From CAVDWX01 sp963612735 (GTDB taxonomy: Bacteria; Bacillota_I; Bacilli_A; RFN20; CAG-826): DNA of 36,525 bases. The stretch is from assembly GCA_963612735.1 (NCBI GenBank), contig CAVDWX010000095.1, positions 1-36,525 on the forward strand, in the 5' to 3' direction. Shown in pieces: positions 20,731-30,880 of the stretch. Both the position numbers and the translations under genes were made by a program. Each line of letters starts with the position of its first letter. Within the stretch, counting starts at the first letter, position 1. The notes below the pieces were generated by a model. It saw nothing but the letters and a program-made list of their open reading frames with translations, had not been told where the DNA came from and did not search any database.

Positions 20731-22866
20731 TTATAAACGCGAATGTGATGTAAAAATATAAAAAGTTAAGTTATCATTAATTAATAAATCTTGATTAGCA
20801 CTAATTAAAATGTTGTTATCTTCATCACAAATAGCCCAAGAAACGATTTTTTTGTTAAGTTGATAAATTGAACTTCCTTTATAAATTTGTAGTTTTAAAG
20901 CCATTCTACCTACACTACTATAAACATAATTAACATTAACACTAAATGTTCCGTCTTGCTTATCTCCTAATGCATATTTATCAAGAATGGAATATTTTTT
21001 GCTATCACTAATGAATAATCTTAATTCTTTTTTGTTAATAGCATTAGCAATTAAACCATTGTATTTAATGAATTTTTCGCCTATATAAATTTCTTGATTT
21101 TCATAAGGCAAGCATATTAATTCATAGTTCATAGCGAATGTTTCATTAGGTTTTTTGTAATAATTTAAACTTTGAAAAGCGCCATATTTAGCTGAATTTG
21201 CGATTAAGTTGTCATCAACTTGCGGTAAATTGTCGGTTGATATTTCGTTTAATTGATGATAGAAATCGATGTTAATTGTATCCGCAAAACCATCATCGCT
21301 AGTGTATAAAATATATTTAGAATACCAAGCATTTAATGTGTCATCGTGCTTAAAATTGCTATTTGCACTAATAGGGCTATTAAAAGCGACTTCATAACAT
21401 AAAGCATTGCCACTTCCATATTGGAGTAAAGGTAGCCAAATATTGCCAAATTTTTCATTGCTTGTCCCATCATAATTCATAGTTGAACAAGAGCAATAAT
21501 CGATGCAATATTTGTTGTTTGGGGTTAATCTAAATGTATCTTCAATACAACTTTGCATAAATGTTGCATATAAATGAATACTAGTAACTGCTGAACTTGT
21601 AGGTTCATCAAATGAAAAATATAAATATTCTTTGTAAACATCTTCACTTCTTAAAGTTAATGAACTATCAACTTCATTAAATCTTTTCTTTTGGTCAAGT
21701 GATATAAATTGTGATAATTTATTAAAGTTCTTTGTGTATTGAATTGTAGAAAATACAAAATCTCCAAAAACGCATTCGTCTACTTTAGTTGCAATGTATC
21801 TTTCTCCATTTTCATAATATAATGAGCCAACTTTAATACGATTTTCACTTTTTGAAAATTTTTCAGTTCTAACTAAAGTATCAACCCCCGTTTTTACACT
21901 CATACCTAATAAATTTAAACCGGTCTTCATGATGTCGCTAGCACCTTGTCCAATATCTAATCTTTCAGCTCCGTTGAATTTATTTTCTAACCCTTCAATT
22001 AACAAACGACCATTTGAAAGCGTTTCATATTCGATTTGATATTTTACTTGCTCATAAACTTTTTGAAAATCAGGTGTCACACCTACTTCATTCATTGTGT
22101 AAATATCAGCTTGTCGATAAACACCAAACATTTTTCTAATTGAACTTTTAATAACACTAGGCATTACATAATCATTAGTAACAAATTTTTTATAAGTAGT
22201 TCCGACATTTATATATTTTTCTTTTTGACTAAAAACTAAACAATTTTGTTTAACAAGTGGAATATCATCAACATACACACTTGTAATAGGATCTATATTA
22301 TCTAAATTAACATATAAATCTTGTGCAATAACATTTTCAGTAATATCTATAAGTTTGTTATATGTAATAGAAAAAGTGTCGTGTGTAGTAATCGAGCCTG
22401 AATAAGATTGAACTTTTAAAGTAAAAGAATTAACATAAACTTTCACACTTCTCAAATTGTAAATTGAATTGTCAACACGCATAATATAATTGTCTGTATT
22501 ATCAACAATACCAATTTCTTTACTTTGAACATTTGAATATGTTTTTTTAGTTGGGTAAGTTAATACATTGTTTAAACTTGCATTTTGAAAGTCAGTAATA
22601 AAACCATTTACATATCTTTGTTCACTCATTGCAATTTTTGCATCACTTTCTTTAGTTTCTACAATTTCTCCATTGTTATCATTGAAATAGCGAATGTCTA
22701 GAACATTCTCTTTAGTTAAGACAGGATAACCGTCTAAATACATAAAGATTTGTTCTAAACATTCGAATAAATTACATTGAGTAAAAGTCAAATTTGGAGC
22801 AATGGTATTTTTTAAAATATCATAGAATTCTCCACTTGTTGGTAAATCATAAATATAATTGCTCAT
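20731..22866 (-). CDS. Tail baseplate/hub protein
   Basis: A 711-residue virion protein of mostly beta character. The N-terminal part (TLxECLEQIFMYLDGYPVLT; VLDIRYFND) resembles the second half of tail-associated hub proteins of Bacillota phages, in which a short helix pair is followed by a conserved D-I-x-Y-x-D element. No peptidase or lysozyme domain is visible. AAAAGGAGA precedes the start. It lies between the Ig-like hub protein and the giant fibre, so it probably connects the tail to the fibre. The family assignment is by pattern only. Confidence 0.65.
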   Translation of the reverse strand: MSNYIYDLPTSGEFYDILKNTIAPNLTFTQCNLFECLEQIFMYLDGYPVLTKENVLDIRYFNDNNGEIVETKESDAKIAMSEQRYVNGFITDFQNASLNNVLTYPTKKTYSNVQSKEIGIVDNTDNYIMRVDNSIYNLRSVKVYVNSFTLKVQSYSGSITTHDTFSITYNKLIDITENVIAQDLYVNLDNIDPITSVYVDDIPLVKQNCLVFSQKEKYINVGTTYKKFVTNDYVMPSVIKSSIRKMFGVYRQADIYTMNEVGVTPDFQKVYEQVKYQIEYETLSNGRLLIEGLENKFNGAERLDIGQGASDIMKTGLNLLGMSVKTGVDTLVRTEKFSKSENRIKVGSLYYENGERYIATKVDECVFGDFVFSTIQYTKNFNKLSQFISLDQKKRFNEVDSSLTLRSEDVYKEYLYFSFDEPTSSAVTSIHLYATFMQSCIEDTFRLTPNNKYCIDYCSCSTMNYDGTSNEKFGNIWLPLLQYGSGNALCYEVAFNSPISANSNFKHDDTLNAWYSKYILYTSDDGFADTINIDFYHQLNEISTDNLPQVDDNLIANSAKYGAFQSLNYYKKPNETFAMNYELICLPYENQEIYIGEKFIKYNGLIANAINKKELRLFISDSKKYSILDKYALGDKQDGTFSVNVNYVYSSVGRMALKLQIYKGSSIYQLNKKIVSWAICDEDNNILISANQDLLINDNLTFYIFTSHSRL

Positions 22867-22877
22867 AAATTCTCCTT

Positions 22878-25800
22878 TTAGTTGCTTGTTGCAGGAATAG
22901 TTATAGTAGTCGTATCACTATTTAAATATTCAGTATCGCTAGTTGACGTTTTGTAAGTCATTGCATTAATTGTTCTAGCAGTTGTAGATAAGTAATCAAT
23001 GTAGAAAGTGTATGATCCATTAGCACTTAAAGATTGAGTGTCGCTAACTTCCCCACTAATGTAGCAAGCAACACTTATATTATCACTATTAGTAATTGTT
23101 ACTTTGTATTTTGAAGAGAAAGCACCTGTACCCTGTGCATAAGTAATAACAGGTTTTTTTAGTTGAATTGTTGTTTTACTAGGTTTAGCAACTGTTGTGC
23201 TTGCTGTATCACTTCTAATATCGTAACCATTATAGAAATAACCACTCATTGTATAACTTGTTTCGCTATCTTGCCAAATATGAGTAATATTCATATATTG
23301 CCCACCTGCAATAACGGTGCTGTTATAAGAAAATGTAGCATCATGTGAACTATCATTGTAGACAGTAAAGACAATCTTGTCACTTGAATTTACATATTCA
23401 ATTCTAGGTGTTGAAAGTTCAATAGGTCTAGTAAATGTTTTGGTACTACTTGATGAATAATAACCACTTGCACTAAATGTAATTGTTACACTTTGAGTTG
23501 AACCACTCCAAGTATAAGTAAATGTTGTTGAACTATTACGACTAATTGATGTTAATGTTCCTTCACTATCAGTAGCAGCAACTGTTACTAAATTCTTGTT
23601 TGTAACTTTAACTGTAAAAGATGTGCTTGTGGAACTTTGTAACTCAATTACAGGTGCTACCAATGTTACTTTCTTATAGAAAGTCTTTGAACTTACCCCA
23701 CTATTTGAATAAGTTGTACTATGTGAAGTAGATATGAATGCACCATAAATCGTTAATGAAGTATCACTACCCCAAGGCAATGTTTCATTTTTTGAGCTTG
23801 AAATTGAACTAATAACATAATGGTCGGTTGCATTTTCGATGTCTTCAAAACTTGTAGGAACTTCATTTGGATTAATAACATAATACAAACTAACTGTATC
23901 AGAGTTAGTATTAGTTACTTTCATAACTAAATTTGACTGAGTTTGAGAATATTCACTAAATACAGGACTATCAAGTTCTCCACCTACAATGTAATTATAT
24001 GTGATAGTTGTATCTTGCAAAATTTTAAATGAGTCAGAAGGACTACAATTTTGATACACATAACCACTATATGTTTCTACATAATCACTAGGATTTATAA
24101 CTGTACCACTGTTAAATGTTTTAGTAACTGTTTCCGACAAGCCAGCACCAACATATTTTAATGTTAAAGTACAATAAACAGGACCTGCCCATGTCCAATC
24201 AGCAGTATTTGAGCCACTTCTATATGTATCATCTATATAACAATAAGCAGCAACCGTTCCTTTATCACTTGATATTGTAGAAACACCGATTAAATATTTA
24301 TCAGTTGTTGAATTAGCAGGAATGCTTGAAATAATTTGATTATATTTAACAAATGTTCCACTAGCACTCCAATTAATGTCAACTGCTATATTGTTGTTAT
24401 TAGTAAATTTTACATACATACTATAGCCACTACTTGATGCGTTGTACTCACTTGTAATAGTAATTTCAGGTCTAGTAAGATTTTTAGTACCATATAAAGT
24501 TTGTGTCATATTTACATAGTCGCTATTGCCACCACCACTTTTTGAATTAGTATAAGCACTAACAATATAAGTATCATCTTCGCCTTGTGTTGCCTCTAAA
24601 GTAAATGGTTCGGTATATTCTTTATAATCAGCAATTGTTGCACCATTTTTAGTGTACTTATAATAAGTTATTGCATCACTTTGAGTAGCATTTGTTCTAA
24701 CTGAGAATGTTCCTTTGTAATCATTAATTGCTGAATAAATAATTGTTGGTTCTTCGATTTTTTCAATTCCTTTAGAAATTACTTGTTGAGCTGATACTGT
24801 ATCACTTTGCTTGCCACTAACGACTGAATATGCCTCAACATATAATGTTAAGTCTCTTATTGTTTCATTTGATTGAGTGAATGTATAACTTTGGACATAA
24901 TCTTCACTTTGCCAAGCACCCCAAGTTGTATATTCATTTCCTAGTTTAAACCTATAATAAAGTGTTTCGTATGGATCATTAAGTTGCTTAATTGTACAAC
25001 TATATTTAGAGTCACTAATTTTTGTAAAAGTAATAAAAGGTGTAGCAATTCCGCTAGATACCCAAGTTTGTGAATTATAATCTCCTGCTAAATCTTTATA
25101 TTCACATCTTGCATAAATTTTGCCACTACTTGAAGTGTTATAAACACCTAAAGTATAACTACCAACTTCGCCATATTCAAAATCTTTGCCATTATCTAAA
25201 TAATTTGCATCAACAGGTAAACTACCTTCAGCATACCAATAGATTTTGCATTTCTTTTCATTTGTATTAGTGATATTTACTTTTACTTTATAACCACCAC
25301 TGCTTGAGATGTATTCTTGAGAAATTGAAATATTAGGTTTCTTTAAATCTAAAATTTCATAACCATAAATTTTAGCAATTTCTTGTTTTGCTAAAGTAGA
25401 TTTATCAGCATTGTATGTGTAATTTTCAAGTTTGTATAACTCTTTATCTTCAATATATTGCCAAATGCTTTGTGGGTTATCAAAATCATTTTCAGTTTGG
25501 AATTGCCCTTCTAATTCAAGTTCGTATTTATCGTCGGCATCTTTTCCAAATTCACTTAAATATAATTCATATTCATAATTAAATGGTGGGCAAGATTTAT
25601 ATTCGCTAACTTCATTGCTTAGCATTGAAGCATCTTCGCTATTAACAAAATATGCTTCAACATATAATCTTGTTTGCGTAAAAGTATTTTTACTTTCAAA
25701 CATTGTATTTGCAGGAACTACTCCCATATTAGTATAATTTACAGGTTTAGTTCCATATTTATCCCAAGTTCTTACATATAAATTGCAATCGAATTGGTTA

Positions 25801-26693
25801 TTATTTTTGACTTTATAAATAAAATGATTTGTAGTTTTTTCGCTAAAGTAAACCACAGGATCATTTATAATACCAATTAGTCCTTCTTGAAGTGCAATTT
25901 GTTTTCTTAAAACATCTAAAACATCATATAAAGAATAATAATAAACATCACAAACAAGTGAAACATTAACTATGAATAAGTCGTGCTCATTGTATGAATT
26001 TGATTTAACGACCTTTAAATTTTTGATTGTATAAACCCCATCATCTAGCCCTTTTAAAAGATATTCTACACTTCCATTAGTATAAGTTCCTTCTTTGCTT
26101 AAAACCCATTTATTGCCATTATAAACATCAAAAGAAATGGCTAATGTAGGGCAAGTATCTTGCATAGTTTCTAAAATTGTGCCACCTTCAGTTGTACTAT
26201 CATATTTGCTCCAATAAGTATTAATTCGGAAATATGCACTTTTAACTTTATGTTTTTTAGAAATTTCCATTGAATATGAATATTCAATATTACCATTCTT
26301 TGGTAAATTAATCATATAGTTCCCACTAGAGCTTGTAGTTTTATTTTGAAATGATGCATTGCATCCACATTTTAATGAATTCTTTGCAGGTTGTGAAAAT
26401 TGAGTATTTCTAACTTGAATTTTAGATAATTTTTTTGTGTTTTGAGCAAAATCTAAAGTATGCTTATATGCTTTAGGTTCTTTTGATGCAATTTCTACTG
26501 TATCACTTAGAACAACAAAATTATAAGTATCGTTATTATTTTCAATTCTTAACTCGCTCATTGGTTTAATAGGCGACTTATCTTCAGTAAATATTAATTC
26601 GATTTTGCCACTATCAAGTGTCTCATCTTTTTTAATTGAAAAAGTCGCACCATTTAAAACTTTTATTTCCTTATTATTTAGATAAAATTTCAT
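22878..26693 (-). CDS. Tail hub with Ig-like repeat array
   Basis: A 1271-residue protein from ATG 26693. An in-frame ATG at 26717 exists, but GGAGG inside its first codons makes the later start more natural. The N-terminal 150 residues (PMSELRIENNNDTY, AYKHTLDFAQNTKKLSKIQV) resemble the distal tail/hub family, in which a Y-x-H-T-L segment is typical. From about residue 440 to the end there are repeated beta-sandwich units of about 90-110 residues, each with a pattern such as KPxIxxxxxxxSGYxVxVxxTNxN. These Ig-like modules commonly bind cell-surface sugars or mucus. Confidence 0.75.
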   Translation of the reverse strand: MKFYLNNKEIKVLNGATFSIKKDETLDSGKIELIFTEDKSPIKPMSELRIENNNDTYNFVVLSDTVEIASKEPKAYKHTLDFAQNTKKLSKIQVRNTQFSQPAKNSLKCGCNASFQNKTTSSSGNYMINLPKNGNIEYSYSMEISKKHKVKSAYFRINTYWSKYDSTTEGGTILETMQDTCPTLAISFDVYNGNKWVLSKEGTYTNGSVEYLLKGLDDGVYTIKNLKVVKSNSYNEHDLFIVNVSLVCDVYYYSLYDVLDVLRKQIALQEGLIGIINDPVVYFSEKTTNHFIYKVKNNNQFDCNLYVRTWDKYGTKPVNYTNMGVVPANTMFESKNTFTQTRLYVEAYFVNSEDASMLSNEVSEYKSCPPFNYEYELYLSEFGKDADDKYELELEGQFQTENDFDNPQSIWQYIEDKELYKLENYTYNADKSTLAKQEIAKIYGYEILDLKKPNISISQEYISSSGGYKVKVNITNTNEKKCKIYWYAEGSLPVDANYLDNGKDFEYGEVGSYTLGVYNTSSSGKIYARCEYKDLAGDYNSQTWVSSGIATPFITFTKISDSKYSCTIKQLNDPYETLYYRFKLGNEYTTWGAWQSEDYVQSYTFTQSNETIRDLTLYVEAYSVVSGKQSDTVSAQQVISKGIEKIEEPTIIYSAINDYKGTFSVRTNATQSDAITYYKYTKNGATIADYKEYTEPFTLEATQGEDDTYIVSAYTNSKSGGGNSDYVNMTQTLYGTKNLTRPEITITSEYNASSSGYSMYVKFTNNNNIAVDINWSASGTFVKYNQIISSIPANSTTDKYLIGVSTISSDKGTVAAYCYIDDTYRSGSNTADWTWAGPVYCTLTLKYVGAGLSETVTKTFNSGTVINPSDYVETYSGYVYQNCSPSDSFKILQDTTITYNYIVGGELDSPVFSEYSQTQSNLVMKVTNTNSDTVSLYYVINPNEVPTSFEDIENATDHYVISSISSSKNETLPWGSDTSLTIYGAFISTSHSTTYSNSGVSSKTFYKKVTLVAPVIELQSSTSTSFTVKVTNKNLVTVAATDSEGTLTSISRNSSTTFTYTWSGSTQSVTITFSASGYYSSSSTKTFTRPIELSTPRIEYVNSSDKIVFTVYNDSSHDATFSYNSTVIAGGQYMNITHIWQDSETSYTMSGYFYNGYDIRSDTASTTVAKPSKTTIQLKKPVITYAQGTGAFSSKYKVTITNSDNISVACYISGEVSDTQSLSANGSYTFYIDYLSTTARTINAMTYKTSTSDTEYLNSDTTTITIPATSN

Positions 26694-26694
26694 A

Positions 26695-27237
26695 TTAGTT
26701 GCTTGTTTTACCTCCATAATTATTAATTAAAGAATTGCCTGTTAACGCTCTTCTTTGCTCAATTTTAAGCCTTTCTTGATATAATTCCATTTGATTAGTT
26801 GCATAACTTTGAATTGTTGAAAATGGGTTCATAATCGCGCTTATTACACCTTTAAAGTTAGCATAATTAATACTTGCGTTTACATCGCCCGTATAACCTA
26901 CATAATATGGAATCGCTGCTCCAACAACACTATCAATTAATTTAGCGGTTGCTAAACCAACAGCAACAGGTGCTAAAGCCTTTGCACTTGCACCAACTAA
27001 TGCCGACATTGGGTTTTTAGCACTTTTTATAAAACCTACCATTGAAAAACTATTTGAGCCACCACCACTTGTAGAACTTCCACCTGCAACATTACTACTA
27101 CTTGTTGAACTTGGAGTAATTACAGGGTTATCAACATTAGGAGCTGTATTATTAGTTGTATTAACACCAGGTTTACATTTATTGTTGCTAGTAGTTTTTG
27201 GGTATCTTATATAAATTGCATAACTTTGAACTGCCAT
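26695..27237 (-). CDS. Small virion protein with Ser/Gly linker and hydrophobic segment
   Basis: A 180-residue protein. Residues 1-20 are beta-like, about 25-65 are a low-complexity Thr/Asn/Ser/Gly linker, and about 75-115 are Ala/Val-rich and hydrophobic (ALVGASAKALAPVAVGLATA), followed by a helical Gln/Glu/Arg region. It occupies the gene position where a tape measure protein is normally found. The hydrophobic stretch is like those seen in tape measures, but the protein is far too short for a typical one. It might be a minimal tape measure or a tail-channel protein. Confidence 0.6.
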   Translation of the reverse strand: MAVQSYAIYIRYPKTTSNNKCKPGVNTTNNTAPNVDNPVITPSSTSSSNVAGGSSTSGGGSNSFSMVGFIKSAKNPMSALVGASAKALAPVAVGLATAKLIDSVVGAAIPYYVGYTGDVNASINYANFKGVISAIMNPFSTIQSYATNQMELYQERLKIEQRRALTGNSLINNYGGKTSN

Positions 27238-27238
27238 A

Positions 27239-28171
27239 TTAAATTACCGCCTTTTTTGCAAACGCAAATGTATAAGTAATAGCACTTCCATATTCAATCG
27301 CTTGTGGGCAAGAAGTTAAGATTAAATTTCTTACAAATGATTTGTTATCATACTCATAAGTTTTAGTTAATGTAAAAACAATGTTTTGTAATTTACCTTC
27401 TTCGTATAAGTCTCTAAAAGTATTCCAAAATGTATTATTTTTAGCATAAACTTGGATGCTATCACTAAATGAACTATTTTTATTAATTGCTAAAGTTTCT
27501 AAGTCACCCATTAATTGTTGAGACATTGGATCAGATACATAATTTCTAGCACTAGAAGTTAAAACAACATTTTCTTCATAAGTTGTACTACTATATGTAT
27601 AAGCAAGTTTATAAGTGATTTGATTTCCTAAAATAAAGCCATTTTCTTTGCCTAAATCTTTTAATTGATGCAAATATAAAGTAAAGTTATAAGCACCCCA
27701 CATTTCAGTACGCATTGTAGGTATTTTATAATGATTTGTTAAATAATCTTGAAATTGCACGAATTCTTGCTCGCCTATTTCACTAAAACTTGGAACTGTA
27801 ATATTACATAAAGCAACGTTTGAATTTCCTTCAAAATCGATAAATCTACCTGCAAAAACATCAATAAAATAATTCATTAATTTAAAGAAAGTATCTTTTA
27901 AACGAATTGGAAAATATAAAGTAATGTTATATTCCATATTAATTTCACCTAAAGTTGGAACAGGTTCAATTGTGCCACTTGGTTCGCTAATATATACAGG
28001 AATTGCATTTTTATTAGTCTTTTTATCATAAATTGCATCTAAGTATTCAGCATATGATAAAACTTTAAACTCAAAATCACTTATATAATCACTTATTTTA
28101 ATGTTGTTAGGGTTATCGAGCCCGTTTAACATCTTATTTAACTTTGCTTGTAAGTCTTGAATATCTACCAT
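27239..28171 (-). CDS. Tail protein, possibly tail tube or completion
   Basis: A 310-residue protein. The start is ATG 28171, with AGGAG 7 bases upstream; an ATG at 28198 would add nine residues. It is beta-rich and shows two halves with a similar plan, each ending in a run of hydrophobic strands (INMEYNITLYFPIRLKD; NIVFTLTKTYEY and YTFAFAKKAVI), which may be a tandem tail-tube fold. It lies between the gp10-like joining protein and the short hydrophobic virion protein. No firm family match can be stated. Confidence 0.6.
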   Translation of the reverse strand: MVDIQDLQAKLNKMLNGLDNPNNIKISDYISDFEFKVLSYAEYLDAIYDKKTNKNAIPVYISEPSGTIEPVPTLGEINMEYNITLYFPIRLKDTFFKLMNYFIDVFAGRFIDFEGNSNVALCNITVPSFSEIGEQEFVQFQDYLTNHYKIPTMRTEMWGAYNFTLYLHQLKDLGKENGFILGNQITYKLAYTYSSTTYEENVVLTSSARNYVSDPMSQQLMGDLETLAINKNSSFSDSIQVYAKNNTFWNTFRDLYEEGKLQNIVFTLTKTYEYDNKSFVRNLILTSCPQAIEYGSAITYTFAFAKKAVI

Positions 28172-28181
28172 TTTTATTCTC

Positions 28182-28571
28182 CTATTTGAATTTAACAACG
28201 CTAATTACATCATAAGTCTTTCGATAATATGATAAGCAATTGCCTAATAAAACTCTTTCAATGAATTGAACATGTTTTCTTGAGCCTGGATGAAATTTTC
28301 CATCAAATTTACCACCAATACCAAATTCCATACCACGACCAAATGCATTTGGTATATCGTGTGGAGCAGTGCCTTCTTCAAGATAAACAGCATAAGGAAC
28401 TTCCGAGCCACTTAAGAAAATTTTAATTTCTTGCTTGTCTTTAGTTTCTTTTGTACTTGTCATAATGTGTCTTTTAAGCCACCCAGTATCGACTGGCAAG
28501 TCTTTATCATATTTAATGTAATAATTTATTCTTTTAGCATCTCTAACATAATCAATACTAGTTTCTTTCAT
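28182..28571 (-). CDS. HK97 gp10-like tail completion protein
   Basis: A 129-residue protein. VPYAVYLEEGTAPHDIP (about 58-74) followed by FHPGSRKHVQFIERV is the core pattern of the HK97 gp10 family, which closes the head-tail joint or forms a neck component. Size and gene position are as expected. It overlaps the preceding gene by 4 bp and the next gene begins close by. Confidence 0.85.
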   Translation of the reverse strand: MKETSIDYVRDAKRINYYIKYDKDLPVDTGWLKRHIMTSTKETKDKQEIKIFLSGSEVPYAVYLEEGTAPHDIPNAFGRGMEFGIGGKFDGKFHPGSRKHVQFIERVLLGNCLSYYRKTYDVISVVKFK

Positions 28572-28918
28572 AATAAACTAATTCCTTTAGGTGCATTTTT
28601 GATAATCTCTTCTGAATTAAAGCAATAAGCACCAATATTTCTATTTTTGCTTAAGTAATAGCCAACACTTTCAACGACTTTCATTTCGCCATTAAACATT
28701 ATATGGTCGCCGTTTTCAATATCGCCATTAATTCTAGTTGCATAAAGCATTATTGAACCACTTTTTGTAATTAAACCATTTGAAATATATTGTTTCTTTT
28801 CATAATCATTTGCAGGTCTACACCAAAAAGAAAATGAAGGATAATCGTTGTATTCAGCACTATTTTCTTTGCGTTTATAGACACTAGCAACATAACATTC
28901 GCCACGACTAATCATCAT
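28568..28918 (-). CDS. Head-tail joining/stopper-like protein
   Basis: A 116-residue beta-rich protein (YPSFSFWCRPAND, GDHIMFNGEMKVVESVGYY). The element GDxIxxxGxxxxVxxVxxY is common to head-closure proteins of siphophages. AAAGGAGA precedes the ATG, and the gene overlaps both neighbours, which supports one morphogenesis unit. It sits exactly where the stopper gene usually lies, between the adaptor and gp10-like genes. The name is by pattern and position. Confidence 0.68.
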   Translation of the reverse strand: MMISRGECYVASVYKRKENSAEYNDYPSFSFWCRPANDYEKKQYISNGLITKSGSIMLYATRINGDIENGDHIMFNGEMKVVESVGYYLSKNRNIGAYCFNSEEIIKNAPKGISLL

Positions 28919-29411
28919 TTATCTCCTTTTCTAAATCACTAATAAAGCCATAACTAAATGGATTAGTAACACTATAACCGCATAAATCAGCCTTTGAATT
29001 TGCGATTATTTCTTCAGTATTAACACTAATTAAATTGTCTTTAATCTTTTGCCTATCGATAACACTTCCTGTTGCTAGATCCACAAGATTTTCACTTCCT
29101 AAATCATTATAACCGCTTTTTGCATCAGCCATAATTTGACTTTGTAAGCATTTATAAATGAATTTACGACCTTGTTTAGTATTATTTAAAATAAATTTAG
29201 TGTATCTTTTGTTGCTTGTATTCCCGTGGTTATAGATGAAATTATAAACAATTAAAGAATTAAGTTTTATTCTTCTTGTCATTTCTTCATCATCTCTATA
29301 AACATTGCCAACTAAAGTTTTACAAATTGAAATGTTTAACTCGTACATTTCGTTAATTTCATCGTATTTTAAATATTCATCATCAAATGGTTTTTCAATT
29401 TTTAATATCAT
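28908..29411 (-). CDS. Head-tail connector (adaptor) protein
   Basis: A 167-residue, mostly helical, mixed-charge protein. It has the position and size of the gp6/gp15-type adaptor that binds below the portal. TAGGAG lies just upstream. It is the first gene after the capsid terminator and overlaps the next by 11 bp. Sequence recognition is weak, so the call depends mainly on gene order. Confidence 0.6.
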   Translation of the reverse strand: MILKIEKPFDDEYLKYDEINEMYELNISICKTLVGNVYRDDEEMTRRIKLNSLIVYNFIYNHGNTSNKRYTKFILNNTKQGRKFIYKCLQSQIMADAKSGYNDLGSENLVDLATGSVIDRQKIKDNLISVNTEEIIANSKADLCGYSVTNPFSYGFISDLEKEINDD

Positions 29412-29451
29412 ATTTTATGCTCCTATTTCCTATATTTTAACATTTTTACAT

Positions 29452-29483
29452 AAAAAAAAGCACCTTAATAATAAAGTGCTTTT
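29452..29483 (-). terminator. Partial terminator after the major capsid gene
   Basis: Minus-strand AAAAGCAC pairs with GTGCTTTT (arms 29483-29476 and 29463-29456; 12-nt loop), followed by more T residues. It lies 14 bp after the capsid stop. A leaky terminator here would raise capsid mRNA over the downstream genes, a common arrangement. Confidence 0.75.
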
Positions 29484-29496
29484 AATTGTTTAATTG

Positions 29497-30861
29497 TTAA
29501 GCAGCTTTGACACTTGTTAATTCACAAGAACCATCAGCAGCCATACATAAGACTTTAATTAAACAACCTGATGTAATTCCTGTTAATGGGAATGCTTTAC
29601 CACTTTCGAGTGTATTACCATAAGATGCTGCACCTGCTTTTTGATAGAATGCATTAAATCCACCAACACTCTTAATAGTATCGTCATTATCAACAACAAT
29701 TGCGATTTCACTAGCGTTTGGACATGTAACGGTAATTGTTCCTTTTGATGCGACACTTGTTGCATTTAATGGAATTCTTGAGCCTTTTGGTAAGACTTCA
29801 AATGATTTTAAATCACTTAATCCAAATAATTGTTTTAAGCCTGCATATGGGTTAATATAATCACTCTTAACAATGAATGAGTTACCTTTTTCATAACCTG
29901 GTAAAACAGTAAAGCCATATCTTGTTAATGGTTGGAAACGAGTTCCTTGACCATTTGGAGATGGAATAACTTTGATACTATCAACTGCAGCAACACCACG
30001 GACATTAGCAAAAGCACTTGAGATACAACCAATTGCTTGAGTTAAATCTTCTTTTTCTAAGCCTAAATATTCAGCTGCTGTTTTATAGACTGATGGAGAA
30101 ACAATGTGACATTCGACATCATCAACATAACCAATAAAACCATCTTCTTCTTTTCTAGGAGTTGCACCTGCACTTACTGTGCCTTTTTCAGCAATAGCAT
30201 AAGCACTATTTGCACCACCTAATGTTAAGATGCCTTTCTTTAATAAAACACTTCTATAACTTGATTGAATTGTAAAACATCTATCGCTTTGTGGGAACAT
30301 TGAGACATCCATTTCTTCAACACCATCATCTAATAAAACATTTGCTTTTAAGACTGCATCTAACATATCACTACCATCATATTTTGTAATATTAACTTCG
30401 CCACTTGATGCCTCTTTAACTGTTGTTGCATAGAATTTGCCTGCTAAAGTAATAGCATTTAAATTTAAGTTAACTTGGTCAGTGTATGATTTAATATATG
30501 CTGCTGCTAAATCAACAGGGATCATTGTTTCACTAACTCTTGCTAAATCAATTGGAGTATCTAAAACATCTAATACTCTTAAACCAAAACTATCAGTTTC
30601 GCCTTCATAAGCAGTAATTGGGAAGTTACCACCATTAACAGCTGCACCTAATCTTCTTGCGAATTGTTTAATAGGTTTAACCCTTACAATTCTAATTTCA
30701 GCACCACTAACATCGTATGAGAAACGAGTTGTAACGCCTTTGTCATCTTTTTCGATTTGTCCTTGATAAATATTTTCAAGAACTTGATTTGATAAAACTC
30801 TAGCTGCTGCAATGTTATTAATTGTTGGAGCACCAAAGTTTGATAATAAATTACCTGCCAT
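29497..30861 (-). CDS. Major capsid protein
   Basis: A 454-residue, HK97-type-sized capsid protein with the expected mixed alpha/beta character. The N-terminal arm is Ala/Asn-rich (LLSNFGAPTINNIAAARVLSN), and conserved features include RIVRVKPIKQFARRLGAAV and a C-terminal Ig-like addition (about 365-454: KGTITVTCPNASEIAIVVDN), a type of domain often exposed on the capsid surface. AAAAAGGAGA is upstream. It follows the scaffold gene and is followed by a partial terminator. Confidence comes from size, gene order and composition. Confidence 0.85.
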   Translation of the reverse strand: MAGNLLSNFGAPTINNIAAARVLSNQVLENIYQGQIEKDDKGVTTRFSYDVSGAEIRIVRVKPIKQFARRLGAAVNGGNFPITAYEGETDSFGLRVLDVLDTPIDLARVSETMIPVDLAAAYIKSYTDQVNLNLNAITLAGKFYATTVKEASSGEVNITKYDGSDMLDAVLKANVLLDDGVEEMDVSMFPQSDRCFTIQSSYRSVLLKKGILTLGGANSAYAIAEKGTVSAGATPRKEEDGFIGYVDDVECHIVSPSVYKTAAEYLGLEKEDLTQAIGCISSAFANVRGVAAVDSIKVIPSPNGQGTRFQPLTRYGFTVLPGYEKGNSFIVKSDYINPYAGLKQLFGLSDLKSFEVLPKGSRIPLNATSVASKGTITVTCPNASEIAIVVDNDDTIKSVGGFNAFYQKAGAASYGNTLESGKAFPLTGITSGCLIKVLCMAADGSCELTSVKAA

Positions 30862-30880
30862 AAAATTCTAATTCTCCTTT

